In this document: positions 21,101 to 31,400 of the stretch, piece by piece | Layout: each line of letters begins with the position of its first letter | Position numbering within the stretch: the first letter of the stretch is position 1 | Assembly (NCBI GenBank): GCA_949775045.1 | Contig: OX459100.1 | Location: 8,653,194-8,717,193, forward strand | Length of the DNA stretch: 64,000 nt | DNA from: Metridium senile | Lineage: Eukaryota > Cnidaria > Anthozoa > Actiniaria > Metridiidae | Reading direction: 5' to 3' | Translations under genes and position numbers: made by a program | Notes under the pieces: model-generated | What the model was told of the DNA's origin: nothing | Database searches by the model: none | What the model saw: only the letters and a program-made list of their open reading frames with translations

Positions 21101-23101
21101 GTTCCACTATATTAGAAATGTGATAAATGGTCGACGGAAATATCCTGTTTGTTATGACTGCAAATGAACTACCCCTTTATTCCTGTTGAATTATTGAAAT
21201 TACAGAACAGGTGTAACCACTAAAACCAACACCTTAGCCCGATAGACATTCTGAATATATTTTACTCGTAAATATAAGATGGCCGGGGGGGGGGGGGGGG
21301 GGATCGTCATCACGTTTCACGAATCGATATTTATGATATTCACGCGTCACGTACAAATTTAAGTCACGTTCAACATAGTATTCACGTATAACAGGAGCCC
21401 ATTAGTAATGGGTTCCTACGTATAATAACTAATTTGTTCGTTATGTTCATGAGTCACACATATTTTAGCCTAAATCACGCGCCCGGAGGGAGAGGGGGGG
21501 GGCTTCTTTAGTAAATGGATAGGGGTGCTCGACGGACCTTTTAGGGTCGATAGGACCCTCGCGTACCTTTTAGGGTCTCGAACTGGCTTTTCTTTTAGGG
21601 CCTGAAATCAGTATCTGAGTTAATTTATGCGTACCTTTTAGGGTCATTTTCAAAAACCTTCTGTCGTGCACCCCTATCCATTTTTTAAGGGAGTCCCCCC
21701 CGGGATCACGCGTTACCCCTTGGCCACCCTCATATAACCGATGGTATTGGATGATTAACCTGACCCAATGATTTCTTGTCTTAAATATACCTTATAAACA
21801 ATAGATTCAAGTCGAGGCTGTAGTAGATGAGATACAGCGAATGTATAGATGAGGGTCGTACAGGGGGTCTCTTGCATGGTTCACGGCCGAAAAAATAGCG
21901 AATCGCGGATCACGGATGTCAAAATTTCATTTTCACGAATAACGAAAATATGGAAGTAACACACTCTTTTACCGTACTATTACACATAAAAAACTTGGTA
22001 AAAAAGGAGTGTTTGAAGAAACTGAATACAAAAAATAAATAAATAAATGATGGGAGGTCTTGCAACTCAAAATCACGTCGAATAAGTAGCGAAATCACGA
22101 ATATCGGTTATTGATTCAAGTCATCGGTTATTGATTTTGTCACGGATCACGGAGAAAATTTTTTTAAATTCACGTTTCTCGGAAAATAAAAATAGCTAAT
22201 CACGCATCACGACTGAATACCCCTGTACGACCCTCATAGATTCATCCACTCAAGCCACAACTGGGCCGGAACAACTCATCAGTTCCGTGGTCATTGATCA
22301 TGCAAATTCGGGAAGGTCCATCGCGAGGTTTATCATGCATGATAAAAGTGAATTATGCAAATTTGGTCAAGAAATATTTCACCTGCCTCGGCATGACTTA
22401 AGCATGGTTTTCACTAGGCATAAGCACAAGCACAAGCATAAGCACAAGCACAAGCACAAGCACAAGCACAAGCACAAGCACAAGCACAAAAAGTAGACCT
22501 TGAGGCTGGTTTTCACTAGACATAAACAGACATAAGCATAAGCATAAGAAAAACAAACATGTTCGTTTTCTTGTGTTTAGCTTATGCTTATGCTTAGTTA
22601 TGCTTATGCCTAATGAAAACGCGAAAACCAGCCTTTATGGTTGGCAAGCGTGTATTCGTTTCATTGTCTCTAATTACCAACAAACAGAAACATTTCAGTG
22701 AAAAATTGTGAAACACCGTCAAAATACTGGCTGGCAGAACTAACCTTTGATCTGTCTACAATGTAGTCTATCTTAGATTTACTGTTTGTTATGACTTACT
22801 TGAGCTGTTTTTCGAGGTTAGAAGGCGAAACATCCTTTAGTATAGTCGAATATAATTGTTGGTTATCTTCTTGCTTTTGTTTCTCGGCCAATTTTGAGCA
22901 TTTGTTACCGTATATATGACGTCGGACAAGATAACCGCCAAAAAAGGCTGCAATAATCAATAAAATGGCCAGTAAAGCTAGCAATGCACTACATCTACTG
23001 CTTCGAGCACGACGCTTTGCTGGACCATCGACTTCACTTTGCTCTTTTTCAGGAATAAATTCAGTTTTTTCTTGCTGCTCGACGGCTTGTTTATCCTCCA
23101 T
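9152..23101 (-). CDS. GCPII/NAALADase-like M28 metallopeptidase (type II membrane protein), incomplete
   Basis: Exons, in transcription order: 22800-23101, 20610-20892, 19565-19687, 18969-19152, 18453-18543, 17781-17867, 16281-16366, 15167-15286, 14383-14529, 13581-13648, 13243-13333, 10160-10409, 9403-9484 and 9152-9244. Phases join except between 13581 and 13333, where about 25 residues are missing. The final exon (the family's C-terminal 80 or so residues) was not found.

The start is a Met followed by a charged cytoplasmic tail, one membrane segment (about residues 39-58) and an ectodomain. The co-catalytic zinc site is complete: H and D in [19 protein letters not shown] in [13 protein letters not shown] in [10 protein letters not shown] in [14 protein letters not shown] and GDPLTPGYP are also present. 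The GCPII arginine patch (GRARY) is replaced by VDFAYRI, so glutamate-peptide specificity is doubtful. It is likely an ecto-peptidase of the NAALAD group. Whether this copy is still functional is open, given the missing exon. Confidence 0.85.
9508..10195. repeat. Nine-copy tandem array of an exon end plus splice donor
   Basis: Units of about 64-80 bp each contain, on the minus strand, the last 25-30 nt of the preceding GCPII exon (ATCAACAAAGGGTATCTCTC) followed by the donor A|GTAAGTATG and intron sequence ending ACACTAGTTGTTGAGACAT. The upstream-most copy is the real exon end at 10160; the others lie in the intron up to the next exon at 9484. Lengths vary by presence or absence of a GGAGG(T)TTGTAGAAG segment. 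Both strands stay open for over 130 codons, but this follows from repetition. Confidence 0.9.
11232..12812. mobile_element. GC-rich foldback element, split by a hAT insertion
   Basis: The ends CCTCCCGGGAGGGGTACTCC and CCCCGGGGGTATCC, with inner arms CCAAGTAGTAGGGGTGATCG / CGATCACCCCTACCGCTTGG, form an inverted pair. The interior repeats GTACCTTTTAGGG. The left tip (11,232-11,263) and the rest (from 12,509) are separated by a hAT relic. Sister copies are at 16,795-17,168, 21,481-21,705 and, in part, 46,900-47,126. Confidence 0.75.
11264..12508 (-). pseudogene. hAT transposase relic (ZMYM1-like C-terminal dimerisation domain)
   Basis: Minus-strand frame 11,732-11,965 carries a hATC signature: [20 protein letters not shown] followed by WLRITM and [12 protein letters not shown]. 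Homologous coding extends upstream to about 12,260 in the same frame but has in-frame stops (near 12,125 and 11,968). The element has inverted ends CAGGGGCGGATCCAGGA / GGATCCGCCCCTG and sits between CCCTT copies, a 5-bp target duplication. Some hAT groups make 5-bp rather than 8-bp duplications, which would fit. It is a dead copy inside the intron of the GCPII gene. Confidence 0.8.
13036..13170. mobile_element. Short hairpin MITE, AGGGGCTGTTTATATGAAAG ends
   Basis: Arms of about 50 bp (GGGGCTGTTTATATGAAAGC and GTTGTCCCTGCTAGCCGGGA) pair almost perfectly with the right half. A short loop contains TTGAGTCCCCGGGG. It lies in a GCPII intron just beyond exon 13243-13333. Confidence 0.85.
13388..13530. 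mobile_element. Deleted hAT derivative
   Basis: Begins CAGGGGCGGATCCAG like the hAT relic at 11,264. It then contains AAGATCGTAATGTGCCCGCT, which matches internal sequence of that relic at about 12,184-12,230. It lies exactly where the missing GCPII exon would be expected (between 13,333 and 13,581). Confidence 0.65.
13791..13868. repeat. Dispersed 75-85 bp repeat, copy 1
   Basis: The block from AACGTCTCAAATCATCTAGC through AATCGGGGAGACTCACTCAC to CTCACTACCTCTA recurs at 51,913-51,987 (same orientation) and 59,572-59,645 (inverted). It is probably the end of a longer transposon family. Confidence 0.7.
14048..14318. mobile_element. Foldback element with TTAAAAAACTCATTA arms
   Basis: The left arm CTTAAAAAACTCATTAGTAA then TTCATGACCATTTTGTCC is matched in inverse by GGACAAAATGGTCATGAA then TTGTTAATGAGTTTTTTAA at the right. 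An inner inverted pair is built on AAGCATTATATAATG. The plus-strand frames across it are not convincing genes. Confidence 0.75.
14768..14910. mobile_element. Near-perfect hairpin element (GACGTTTCGAGCTTTAG family)
   Basis: The whole block is a palindrome: TGAAATTTGTA then AAAATGTTGACTTA, TTTACTGACGTTTCGAGC, TTTAGCCCT and back. Single arms or relatives are at 10,437-10,510, 36,612-36,705, 39,590-39,722 and 53,640-53,712. From memory, this motif family is common in anthozoan genomes. Confidence 0.85.
15228..15421. repeat. 98-bp tandem duplication of the 5' end of a GCPII exon
   Basis: The zinc-ligand exon start (acceptor plus coding for [20 protein letters not shown]) is repeated with a 98-bp period: 15,228-15,325 (the real exon edge and intron) and 15,326-15,421. 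The second copy keeps the acceptor and the [12 protein letters not shown] coding but has no donor, so it should be a pseudo-exon upstream of the real one. Confidence 0.85.
15531..16076. mobile_element. Large foldback element with a second palindrome inserted in one arm
   Basis: Outer arms pair AATAGGCCTTTTGCAGCTAG and GTCACGTG with CACGTGTCCTCTAGTCTC and GGGCCTATTG. They also share the block ATGTCCAGAAATG and an inner pair CAGCTCTTGATT / AATCAAGAGCTG. A separate palindrome (15,655-15,815; AGGCCTAGTCTGGGACCTAA and its inverse) interrupts the left arm. Confidence 0.75.
16437..16580. mobile_element. MITE with TTACTCAGGCTAC ends
   Basis: Left end TTACTCAGGCTAC and right end GTAGCCTGAGTAAA are inverse copies. 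Inner pairs include GGTTTACCT / AGGTAAACC. It sits in a GCPII intron. Confidence 0.7.
16795..17168. mobile_element. GC-rich foldback element (GTACCTTTTAGGG family), copy 2
   Basis: Arms TACTCCCTTTGTCGAAGTGG and GGGGTGATCGGCG pair with CGCCGATCACCCC and CCACTTGGACAAAGGGAG. The outer ends are runs of G or C. It is intact across the site where copy 1 (11,232) was split by the hAT relic. Confidence 0.75.
17421..17690. mobile_element. Foldback element with AAGGGACTTGTCAGAA ends
   Basis: The left end AAGGGACTTGTCAGAATTTA is inverse to TAATTTCTGACAAGTCCCTA at the right, with G- and C-runs inside the ends. Related elements are at 40,985-41,190, 42,856-43,079 and 48,132-48,400. Confidence 0.75.
17991..18245 (+). 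mobile_element. tRNA-derived SINE
   Basis: The head GGCACAGTTGGCTAGTGCGC resembles a tRNA A-box, and GAGCTTAATTCCC 30-40 bp later resembles a degenerate B-box. The body (GAGAGAGGGAAGTAAAATGA, CCGTCGGCTCTCTGG, CTTCCGACGTAAAATACTG) is typical of a cnidarian SINE family as I remember it. It sits in a GCPII intron. The head is too degenerate to be a working tRNA gene. Confidence 0.65.
18663..18917. mobile_element. Mariner-like MITE flanked by a TA duplication
   Basis: Ends CAATCATGTGCAAAATTGTT and TATTTTGCACGTGATTG are flanked by TA on both sides. The sequence either side (CCGACGCAGTCTATGC and GTTTACTCGCTAGTTTCC) is contiguous with a single TA in the related unoccupied repeat at about 14,935-14,965. 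A second copy in opposite orientation lies at 24,613-24,875, and a diverged relative at about 37,763-38,024. Confidence 0.85.
20119..20602. repeat. GATGAC/GATGAT microsatellite
   Basis: An irregular GATGATGACGATGAT array about 480 bp long ends within 10 bases of the GCPII splice donor at 20,610. The long poly-Met and poly-Ile frames in it are not genes. Confidence 0.95.
20932..21109. mobile_element. pogo/Tigger-type MITE (CAGTGGAACCCCG ends)
   Basis: The left end CAGTGGAACCCCGTTAATCC and right end GAGGTTCCACT are flanked by TA. Inside, GGCCGTATTAACGGGGTGAC is repeated. These are the characteristic ends of pogo/Tigger-like elements. It lies about 40 bp upstream of the second GCPII exon. Confidence 0.8.
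21481..21705. mobile_element. GC-rich foldback element (GTACCTTTTAGGG family), copy 3
   Basis: Contains ACCTTTTAGGGTC repeats between AAATGGATAGGGGTGCTCGA and CGTGCACCCCTATCCATTTT. It is diverged from copies 1 and 2. The surrounding 21,280-22,240 is rich in TCACG repeats with no gene. Confidence 0.65.
22418..22636. mobile_element. MITE with GGCTGGTTTTCACTAG ends and AAGCAC microsatellite
   Basis: GAGGCTGGTTTTCACTAGAC at 22,503 is inverse to GCGAAAACCAGCC near 22,635, with CATAAGCATAAGC / GCTTATGCTTATGC arms. An adjoining related end with an expanded AAGCAC repeat (22,420-22,492) suggests a duplicated or slipped copy. It is in the first GCPII intron. Confidence 0.65.
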
Positions 23102-23262
23102 TTTGAAGTAGTATAGTTACATTAAAGACCGTCCCACCCAAGATATGGCATATTAATTATCATATGTCACTAACTCTGATTGGCGGAACATCAACACTTT
23201 TTGATGTAACGAGACCCTAGCTGAGAACCAGGTTAACTCGTGCCCTTTATACATCATTGCAA

Positions 23263-23485
23263 GCGGAAAAATCACTGAAGCAATAATCTTTTAGCACGCG
23301 CTAAAGAATATGCTGAAATATATACCTATATAGCGAGTACATGTATGAACATGTGTGCCTTTGCGACAAGTAAATAGCTACTTCTTCAGTTTTCATGCAG
23401 AGGATTTGTGTCATCCAAATCAATTGCCAGCGTAAATCTAATAGAAACAAGCAAACTGTTCAATTAAGGTGTTGCTAATATATCA
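23263..23485. repeat. Dispersed repeat upstream of the GCPII gene, copy 1
   Basis: The block from AAATCACTGAAGCAATAA through AAGTAAATAGCTACTTCTTC to GCGTAAATCTAATAGAAACA closely matches 40,370-40,600. It lies 160-380 bp upstream of the GCPII start codon, where a promoter would be expected. A short CAT/CACCAT microsatellite (23,480-23,605) follows. 23,650-24,600 shows no supported gene; part of it (24,150-24,560) may be a decayed retrotransposon 3' end. Confidence 0.75.
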
Positions 23486-24612
23486 TCATTACTTAACTAT
23501 CATCATCACTAACACCAACACAACCACCAACACAAACACCATCACCATCACTATCATCATCATCATCATCATCACTATCATCACAATAATTATCGTCTTC
23601 TTCTTCTTCGACAGTTCCTTCTTTAGGCGGCAGCCACAAGAGTTGGTATGATCGATTTTAAACTACGTCCACCATGTTTTCGTCAGCACTCGAAGAACCC
23701 GAGGATTTTGCTCCTTCACTGGCTATTACATCCTCCATTGCGTCAAGGAGTGGTATGGTGGTACTATATCAAATAAAAATATTCGACACAAATAGGATTT
23801 TGATGTTTGCTCTTGGGTCTTTATCAGGATATCAGTCTTATCATTTGTAGTGAATGCTTTAGTTTCCAATAAATAGAGATTACACGTTTCTATACATACT
23901 ACACACAATTAATCTTTGATATATTTTGTATCTTTCAGTGTTTAATATATATAGAAATGTGTAAATTGGTAAAACTGGATTATTTGACTATCATTTTAAC
24001 TTTTATTAATCAATACTACAAAATATTTTCCAAAGTAAAAGTTTCACATTAAAAAACAAGACAAAGCTGATTTTGATTGGATTAAGAAAACGAAAAGTTA
24101 TTTCTTCTACATAGGAATCAAATAAATAAAGTTTAAGTTGACTATATCTATACAGGCATAGTTAATCTCCTCTATTAACTATGATACAGGGTAGCCCATT
24201 CAGCCGTAGGGGCCCTGTTTAATAAAACTACTTACAATTTATTAATTACAAACGTTAACATATCAATTTGGCTATACTAAAACTAATAATATTAAAGTAT
24301 TAATGATAATACAAATAACAATTTTACAATTATGTATTATAAAAATGTTTTAAAGTTTAAAATGAAAGTTAGTTATTTTTACAATAAATTAAAAGCTAAT
24401 ATGTATTATGAAAAATAATTCCTAAGTCGTCGTTTGAAAATAGATAAATTATTGCTTTCTTTGATATAATCATTTAGAGAATTAAAGAATAAAGATCCTG
24501 AGTATTTAAAAGTTCTTTGTCAATAAACTACGAATGTAATAAAAAATATATTCCGGCATTTACATCAGTTTACAATTTTCTTTGATCAGTTAAGGTTGCA
24601 GTTTTTAAGCTA

Positions 24613-24875
24613 CAATCATGTGCAAAATACCTTGGGACATTATCTGATTTTTATGTGAAATATATTCCTACATCATTTTTCCGTTTCCCCCTCTCCCCCC
24701 GAATCAATGTTAAATTTTGGGAATATGAAACGGTTGTCATTTGAAAGACCAATCAACATTGCTTAGGGGGGAAGGGGGTTTGCAAATCAAATTGACAGAT
24801 TTTGTATATTTTTTGAAACGAAAACGAAAACGCTCATAAAAAGTGACAATGTCCCAACAATTTTGCACATGATTG
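24613..24875. mobile_element. Mariner-like MITE, second copy (inverted)
   Basis: Flanked by TA (24,611-24,612 and 24,876-24,877) with ends CAATCATGTGCAAAATACC and TTTTGCACATGATTG. Its inverse complement aligns along its length with the copy at 18,663-18,917, including the AAACCCCCTTCCCCCCT and GAAACGGTTGTCATTTGAA segments. Confidence 0.85.
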
Positions 24876-25417
24876 TAGTAGCTTAATGGATACTGTTTAA
24901 AAAGATAACGATTGATTAAGAGCAATGTTTCACTGAACAATTGCTGCTAGAGTGATTTTCGTATGACATCGCAAGAAAATAAATCATTTAGTTTGTGGTA
25001 GTTGATAAAGTACAAAAGAAAACAATGGGTTTAGTGTTTACTACTAACTATTAGTTTGCCTATCCTTTCACGGTTATATGAAAATCACTCTAACTGATTT
25101 GATACAGTTATATTTTGGTCTATTTTGTCATCAGTGTAAGGGAGAAAATAGACCTTACAACAACACGGTACAGTTTAGTCGAGAAAGCAACATGGAGGAC
25201 GATTCGCAGTAATGACAACGTGAAGTAGTAATCCATGGTAATGAATATTACTTCAGTTAATCTCGACAGGACCAGATTAACAAGGAAATAATATCAAGTT
25301 AATGCTATAATCCTAGATAATGAAGTTTCTCTTCATCACGAAGACGAGTAAGTCCTCAATAACCGAGCCTACACAATGGACATGAATTGAAAATCACTTG
25401 AGAGAAAGACTAAATTA

Positions 25418-28400
25418 ATGGCCTTTCTTCTACGAAAAGTCCCTTTTCTCCATCAAAATGTCATTACGGTCAGGAAGCCATTTTTCACGATTTTTGTTCT
25501 CCTGACCTGCTTTTATTTGCCACCTGCATCAAGTTTTTGGTTCTTTGGTTGTCGTCATGGAAACGGTCGTGGTGACGTAGGAGATACATGTTCGTTTTTC
25601 TGTCGTTGTCGCTCACCGAACACCTGCGAGGCCGGTGTACAGCGGTGTGTGTCTCCAGGGCAACTACATGATCCATGTCACATGACTAGACCTTGTGGTA
25701 AGAGTTTGAGTTGTCATCCGGGTATTCAGAGGTGTTATCACGTTCCTCGTCGTCTTCGTGAACCATGTGTGGCGGGATTTGATTGTGGAAACGGTCTCAC
25801 TTGTCATCCGGGTATTCAGAGGTGTTATCACGTGCCTCGTCGTCTTCGTGAACCATGTGTGGCGGGATTTGATTGTGGAAACGGTCTCACTTGTCATCCG
25901 GGTATTCAGGTAGATATGTACAATCTGGACGAGACTTTGAAGACGCCTTTGTGGCCAATCACAATCATCTTATCGGTATTATATGGTCACCATCATTACA
26001 ACCATCATCATTATCATCATCATTACTATCACCACCAGCATTACAATCATCATCACTATCATCACCACAATTACAATTATCATCATCACTATCATCACCA
26101 GCAACAGCATAATTACAATCATCATCATAACCACCATTACAAAACCATTTCAATCATCATCATCACTATCATCATCTTTATGCCAATTGTTTTCTTTTAG
26201 GTTTGCTACCATGCTGTACGTCGATATCACGAGCCGTGTGTAGCTGGTTTCCCGTGTGGTCCAGGGCTAACATGTCAACCAGGCCTGCAACGATGTCTTC
26301 ACTTCCCTCGCCGTGAAAGTGAACGCTGTTCTCTTGGCTTTGAATGTGGACCTGGCTTGGAATGCACGCTGTGTGATAAACCATACTTGACTTGTGAAAT
26401 GAGCAGGGTACCTTATATGGATGATGAGGTATGTATCACGTGATGCCCTTAGTTATTCCATTACCGTATTTACTCGAATAAGCGCCGCCCTCGAATAAGC
26501 GCCGCATTTTAACGCTATAATGTTACTCTAGAACAGCATTGGAATAAATTTTTATCAAAAGCTATATTCTCCAGTTCAAAGTAATTATATTTCACTGCTC
26601 GCCTATTCAGTTATCTCCCCAATATTCGTAGTTCTAATCAAGAAGGGGACAGTAAGGTCGAGGAAAATTTAATAAGCATTCGAGCAAATACGGTAATTCT
26701 AATGCAAAAGATTGGTGGATTGTAGCCTTCTCTGAGGGTAATTCTTTGTTTCCTCCATTTGTGATTCATTGATGCTTGCAGAGGAGACCAGCTTCTCTGT
26801 CATTTAATTGACCAGACAGGCGCTTTCTTTCAAGAAGGCTTTCTTCTATTACCCAGTCAAGTAATTCTTCTGGTTTTCAAGTCTATAAAATGTTGATCAA
26901 ACTCTCAAAATCTTCCAGGTCACACTGAAATGAGACTCTCCCAGAATCCAGTAGGAACCCAGTAGAAACGTAGATTGAGCAATAAGCCTTTGACAAGGAT
27001 TTTGAAACAGTTGACATTCGATATTCCCCTTACTTCTCTAATAATTTCCATGGTTTCTATGGTGATTTCTTCTGATCTTTTCACAGTTTTACAATCGTCC
27101 GTACAACAAAGTGGCCTTCCTGGTTACTCATAATGCCTTCTCCAATAGTGAGAAATATGCAGTGTGGGTCCGCAATCAACGAGTCAGCGTTTCACAGCAA
27201 TTAAAAGATGGCGTCCGTGGACTAATGCTTGATATTTACCCAGGTATCTCTGTTGTTTTTTTTGTACTTAGTTCCCCCAAAAAATTCGTATTTTTACTAT
27301 TATTTCTTCTCATATACTTACTGCTAAATTGGATTACTTGGGTTGCCTGAGGACACAATAATTCAACATGCTTGGAGTAAAGGCCGATTTACACGGCACG
27401 ATTGTCGTGTGCGACTTGTAGTAAATGCCCCTACGACTTGCCTATACGACTGACGCACGCGACCTACAACTTGTAGTAGGATTTTGAACCAAGGATCAAA
27501 ACCCTAGGACTTGTCGTAGGAAAATGACGTGATTTGTCCCATATTAGGACTGGAACTAGTATTTCGTGTAAATCGGCCTTAAATTACGAAAGGCGACGAA
27601 AAGAAGAAGGAAATTCGAAAAACAATTTTGAAGATGAGGACGAAAAGACACACTTTCTTTGGTGAACAATGAACATTTCATCGGGAAAGTCGGATTCAGT
27701 AATCTTTGATACGTTATGTTTGAATGATTCTTGTCATCATCATCATCATCATCATCATCATTGACTCACTAATAGTCATTCTTACAACAGGGTGGGGCAA
27801 CGTCGAAGTCCAGCTTTGCCATGGCAACTGTTTCTGGGGCGGTTCGTCAGACCTTCTCGACACCTTGGTTGAAGTACGTCGATTCTTGGAAGACAACCCT
27901 CGTGAAGTTATAACCATTATATTTGAAGGTATTTGTTACATGAAGATCATCAATAATTGAAACATTACTTTTAATCAATTGTTATCTTTAAACAGTATCC
28001 ATTAAGCTAGCTTAAAAGCTGCAACCTTAACAGGGAAAGTGTAAATCTAATTATCATAATTACTTAATGATTATCATTACCATCAGAATCGTTGTCGTTA
28101 CAGTTATCATCTCCATTATGTTATCATTATTCATATTGTTAAAATAAATGTTATTATTATCATTAATATCTCAACCTTAACATATCGTATCGTATCGTAT
28201 CATATCATATCGTATCGTATCGTATCGTATCATATCATATCATATCGTATCGTATCATATCGTATCGTATCATATCGTATCATATCATATCGTATCACCA
28301 GCATCTCCACCAACCATCACTAATTACTGTCATCATCATCATTATTATCATCAGCATCTTTAATCAATGTCATCATCATTAATATCTTATCATCATCATT

Positions 28401-31400
28401 ATTACCATCAGCATCTTTAATCAATGTCATCATCATCATCATTTTAATATCTTATCATCATTATTATTATTACCCTCAGCATCTTTAATCAAAGTCATCA
28501 TCATCATTAATATCTTATCATCATCATTATTACCATCAGCATCTTTAATCAATGTCATCATCATCATTAATGTCTTATTATCATCATTATTACCATCAGC
28601 ATCTTTAATCAATGTCATCATCATCATTAATGTCTTATCATCATCATTAATGTCATCATTATCACCAGACTACCTACGTAACCCAACCATCCTAAAGCGA
28701 GTCTTTGACCAAGCACACCTCTCAGGTCACGTGTTAAGAAACAATCTGTGGGGGACTAGGTACAAGTCATGGCCGTCATTAACAGATATGCGCAGACTAG
28801 GTAGGCTTGTTATCTTCAATAATGTTGGTCTGGACGAGTTTCCTTACAATCGGCTGGACATGTGGTATGACGTCAGAGAGAACAGATATGGACAGAAAGG
28901 ACTGGACGCTAGGGTAAGAACCATGCATGATTATGATTGGCTAACATGAACCTTTCTATGATATGATTGGCCAATACAGAGTGCGTCTTTATTAGTAGAG
29001 TAGGTGAGCGTACTATTTACAAGTATTGGTAATGTGATGCTAATTCCAACCATTTTCACAATAGATTTTTTAATTTTCTTTGTTCAAATAACAATGGTTG
29101 GTTGGCAAAACCATCACAAAATACGTCACTGTACGTATTTCATAGATCTACTTTCCCATTTAACATTCGCTATTTGTCATATGTTTTTTACATGAGCCTC
29201 TGGCTCGGATGTAAGGACGACCTTATCCCACGTTATGACATTAATAAATTGATTGATTGATTGATTAATTAATTATCCACTAGACATGCGTAGATCGAGG
29301 CGAATCAAGATTCAACGCAGACTCCAACAACTACTGGAGTCTTGTGCTGGTTAACTGGTTTGGTACAGTCCCTAATCCCCTGAACCTTTGTCTAAACTCA
29401 TTCAAGAAAATACAACAGAAACTGACAACGTGCCGCAAATCGTTTGGTCAGCGGGCTAACTTCTTAGCGGTAGACTATTATAAGAATGGAGTAGATGGCG
29501 GTGCCGTTAAGGCTGTACAGTGGTTGAACCAGCAATGGAAAGGTATACCTTTCATACAGCTATTTTAACAACGTTGACAAGATTTGCTGTGGTTTCTGTT
29601 CCAAGGCCGAAAGGGATTCTGGTAGTCGACAAATTTATTAGGTTTCCTCGGTTTTCAGCTTGAAAATTCAGTCTTAAGTTGAGTAATTTTTGAGGGCCAC
29701 AAGTTTATTAACTTTTAGCTATTTAGTGCTACCCTCTATAAATAAAGTTTCTTACTTACTTACTAGTAATCCAATGATCTAAAAAACTGTAAAGCTCGCA
29801 TTAGCTCAAACACATGATATAGAATGTACACAGCAAAAAGTACTGAGAAAAAATATTTTACACTAAGGATAATATTCAGGGTCTAATATTAAGTGTCATT
29901 TCGTTTTTTCGGATGCTGTTTATATTTTCACTTCAGGGACCGCGGAGCCGTATTTTATGTGGGGGGGCTGACGAGCGCCGAAGGCGTGAGTTTCTAGGGG
30001 GTCCGGGGGCAAAACGTGCAAAAAGTGCAAAAAGTGGGGGGGCCACGGCCCCCCCAGCCCCCCCCGTCTCCGCGGTCCCTGCACTTCAAGTAGATGAATC
30101 AAAAGGATTCATATCAGCATTGATATTTTTGATATTTTTGTGATATTATTTCTCTACAAGGAAGTCTTACTTACAAATTCCATTTTCGATTCTTGCAGAT
30201 GAATTCCAGAAAGAAAAGAATGTTAAACCCTGGGATTTTGATATCATGAAGGCGTTCAAACAGTTCAAGACAAGCTACAGCCGTATGGCTAACAAACACA
30301 TGGATAACAATGACACAAGCAGCGTGACAACAAATCAAACCATTAACAATCACACAACGCTTTCTCTAAACGTGACGCGTGATCATGTGACTGATAAAAG
30401 GAATCACGTGATTCACAAGGCTGAAACTCAGTACCACGTGATCAATACGACAAGAGAACACGTGATAAATGTAACTCATGTGGAAAGTAAGAAAGATCAC
30501 GTGAGCAATACTTCACATCACGTGATGCATTTAAAAAGTAACGTAAGTATCAATGCGAAGGATCGCGTGACCAATATACAAAATCAATTCAAAATATTGC
30601 CGAATAACAGCACAGGTCACGTGATAGATACGACCAATCATGTTGCAGACAATCAAGGAAATTTGACAAAGAAAACACAGCCAGGCTTATATGAAGTGTT
30701 CAACGATATATATGATGATAATAATGATACTAATAGTAATGATGATGATGATGGCAATCAAACTGTCAATAAGGAGTCAATTGGTCACGACACCTCAATC
30801 AACATCAACTCTGATTCAAGCTCAAATTCGACAGACAAAAACGTTACCTACATTGACTCACATCAAAATAGTGAAATGGCGCTATCTAGCGATACATCAC
30901 ACCATCAACCAAACACAACAAATCTATTTACAAATGTGTTAAATACTTCTAGTGCTTCTTTGGACGATATCGGGGTACAACCAAACCTTGAATCATCGTT
31001 ATTACCAGATATGGAGCATTTTAATCTGGAGAATGCTAGTACAAGCGAAGGTAGCCAGAGAATTGAATCGTCATCATTACCAGACATGGAGCATTTTAAC
31101 CAGGAAAATGCAGGTACAGGCGATGTTAGCAAGAGAATTGAATCGTCATCATTACCAGATATGGAGCATTTTAACCTTGAAAATAGGGGTATAAGCGAAG
31201 GAAGCCAAAGAATTGAATCGTCATCATTACCAGATACGGAGCATTTTAACCTGGAAAATACGGATACAAGCGAAGGAAGCCAAAGAATTGAATCGTCATC
31301 ATTACCAGATACGGAGCATTTTAACCAGGAAAATGCGGGTACAGGCGATAGCAGCCAGAGAATTGAATCGTCATCATTACCAGATACGGAGCATTTTAAC

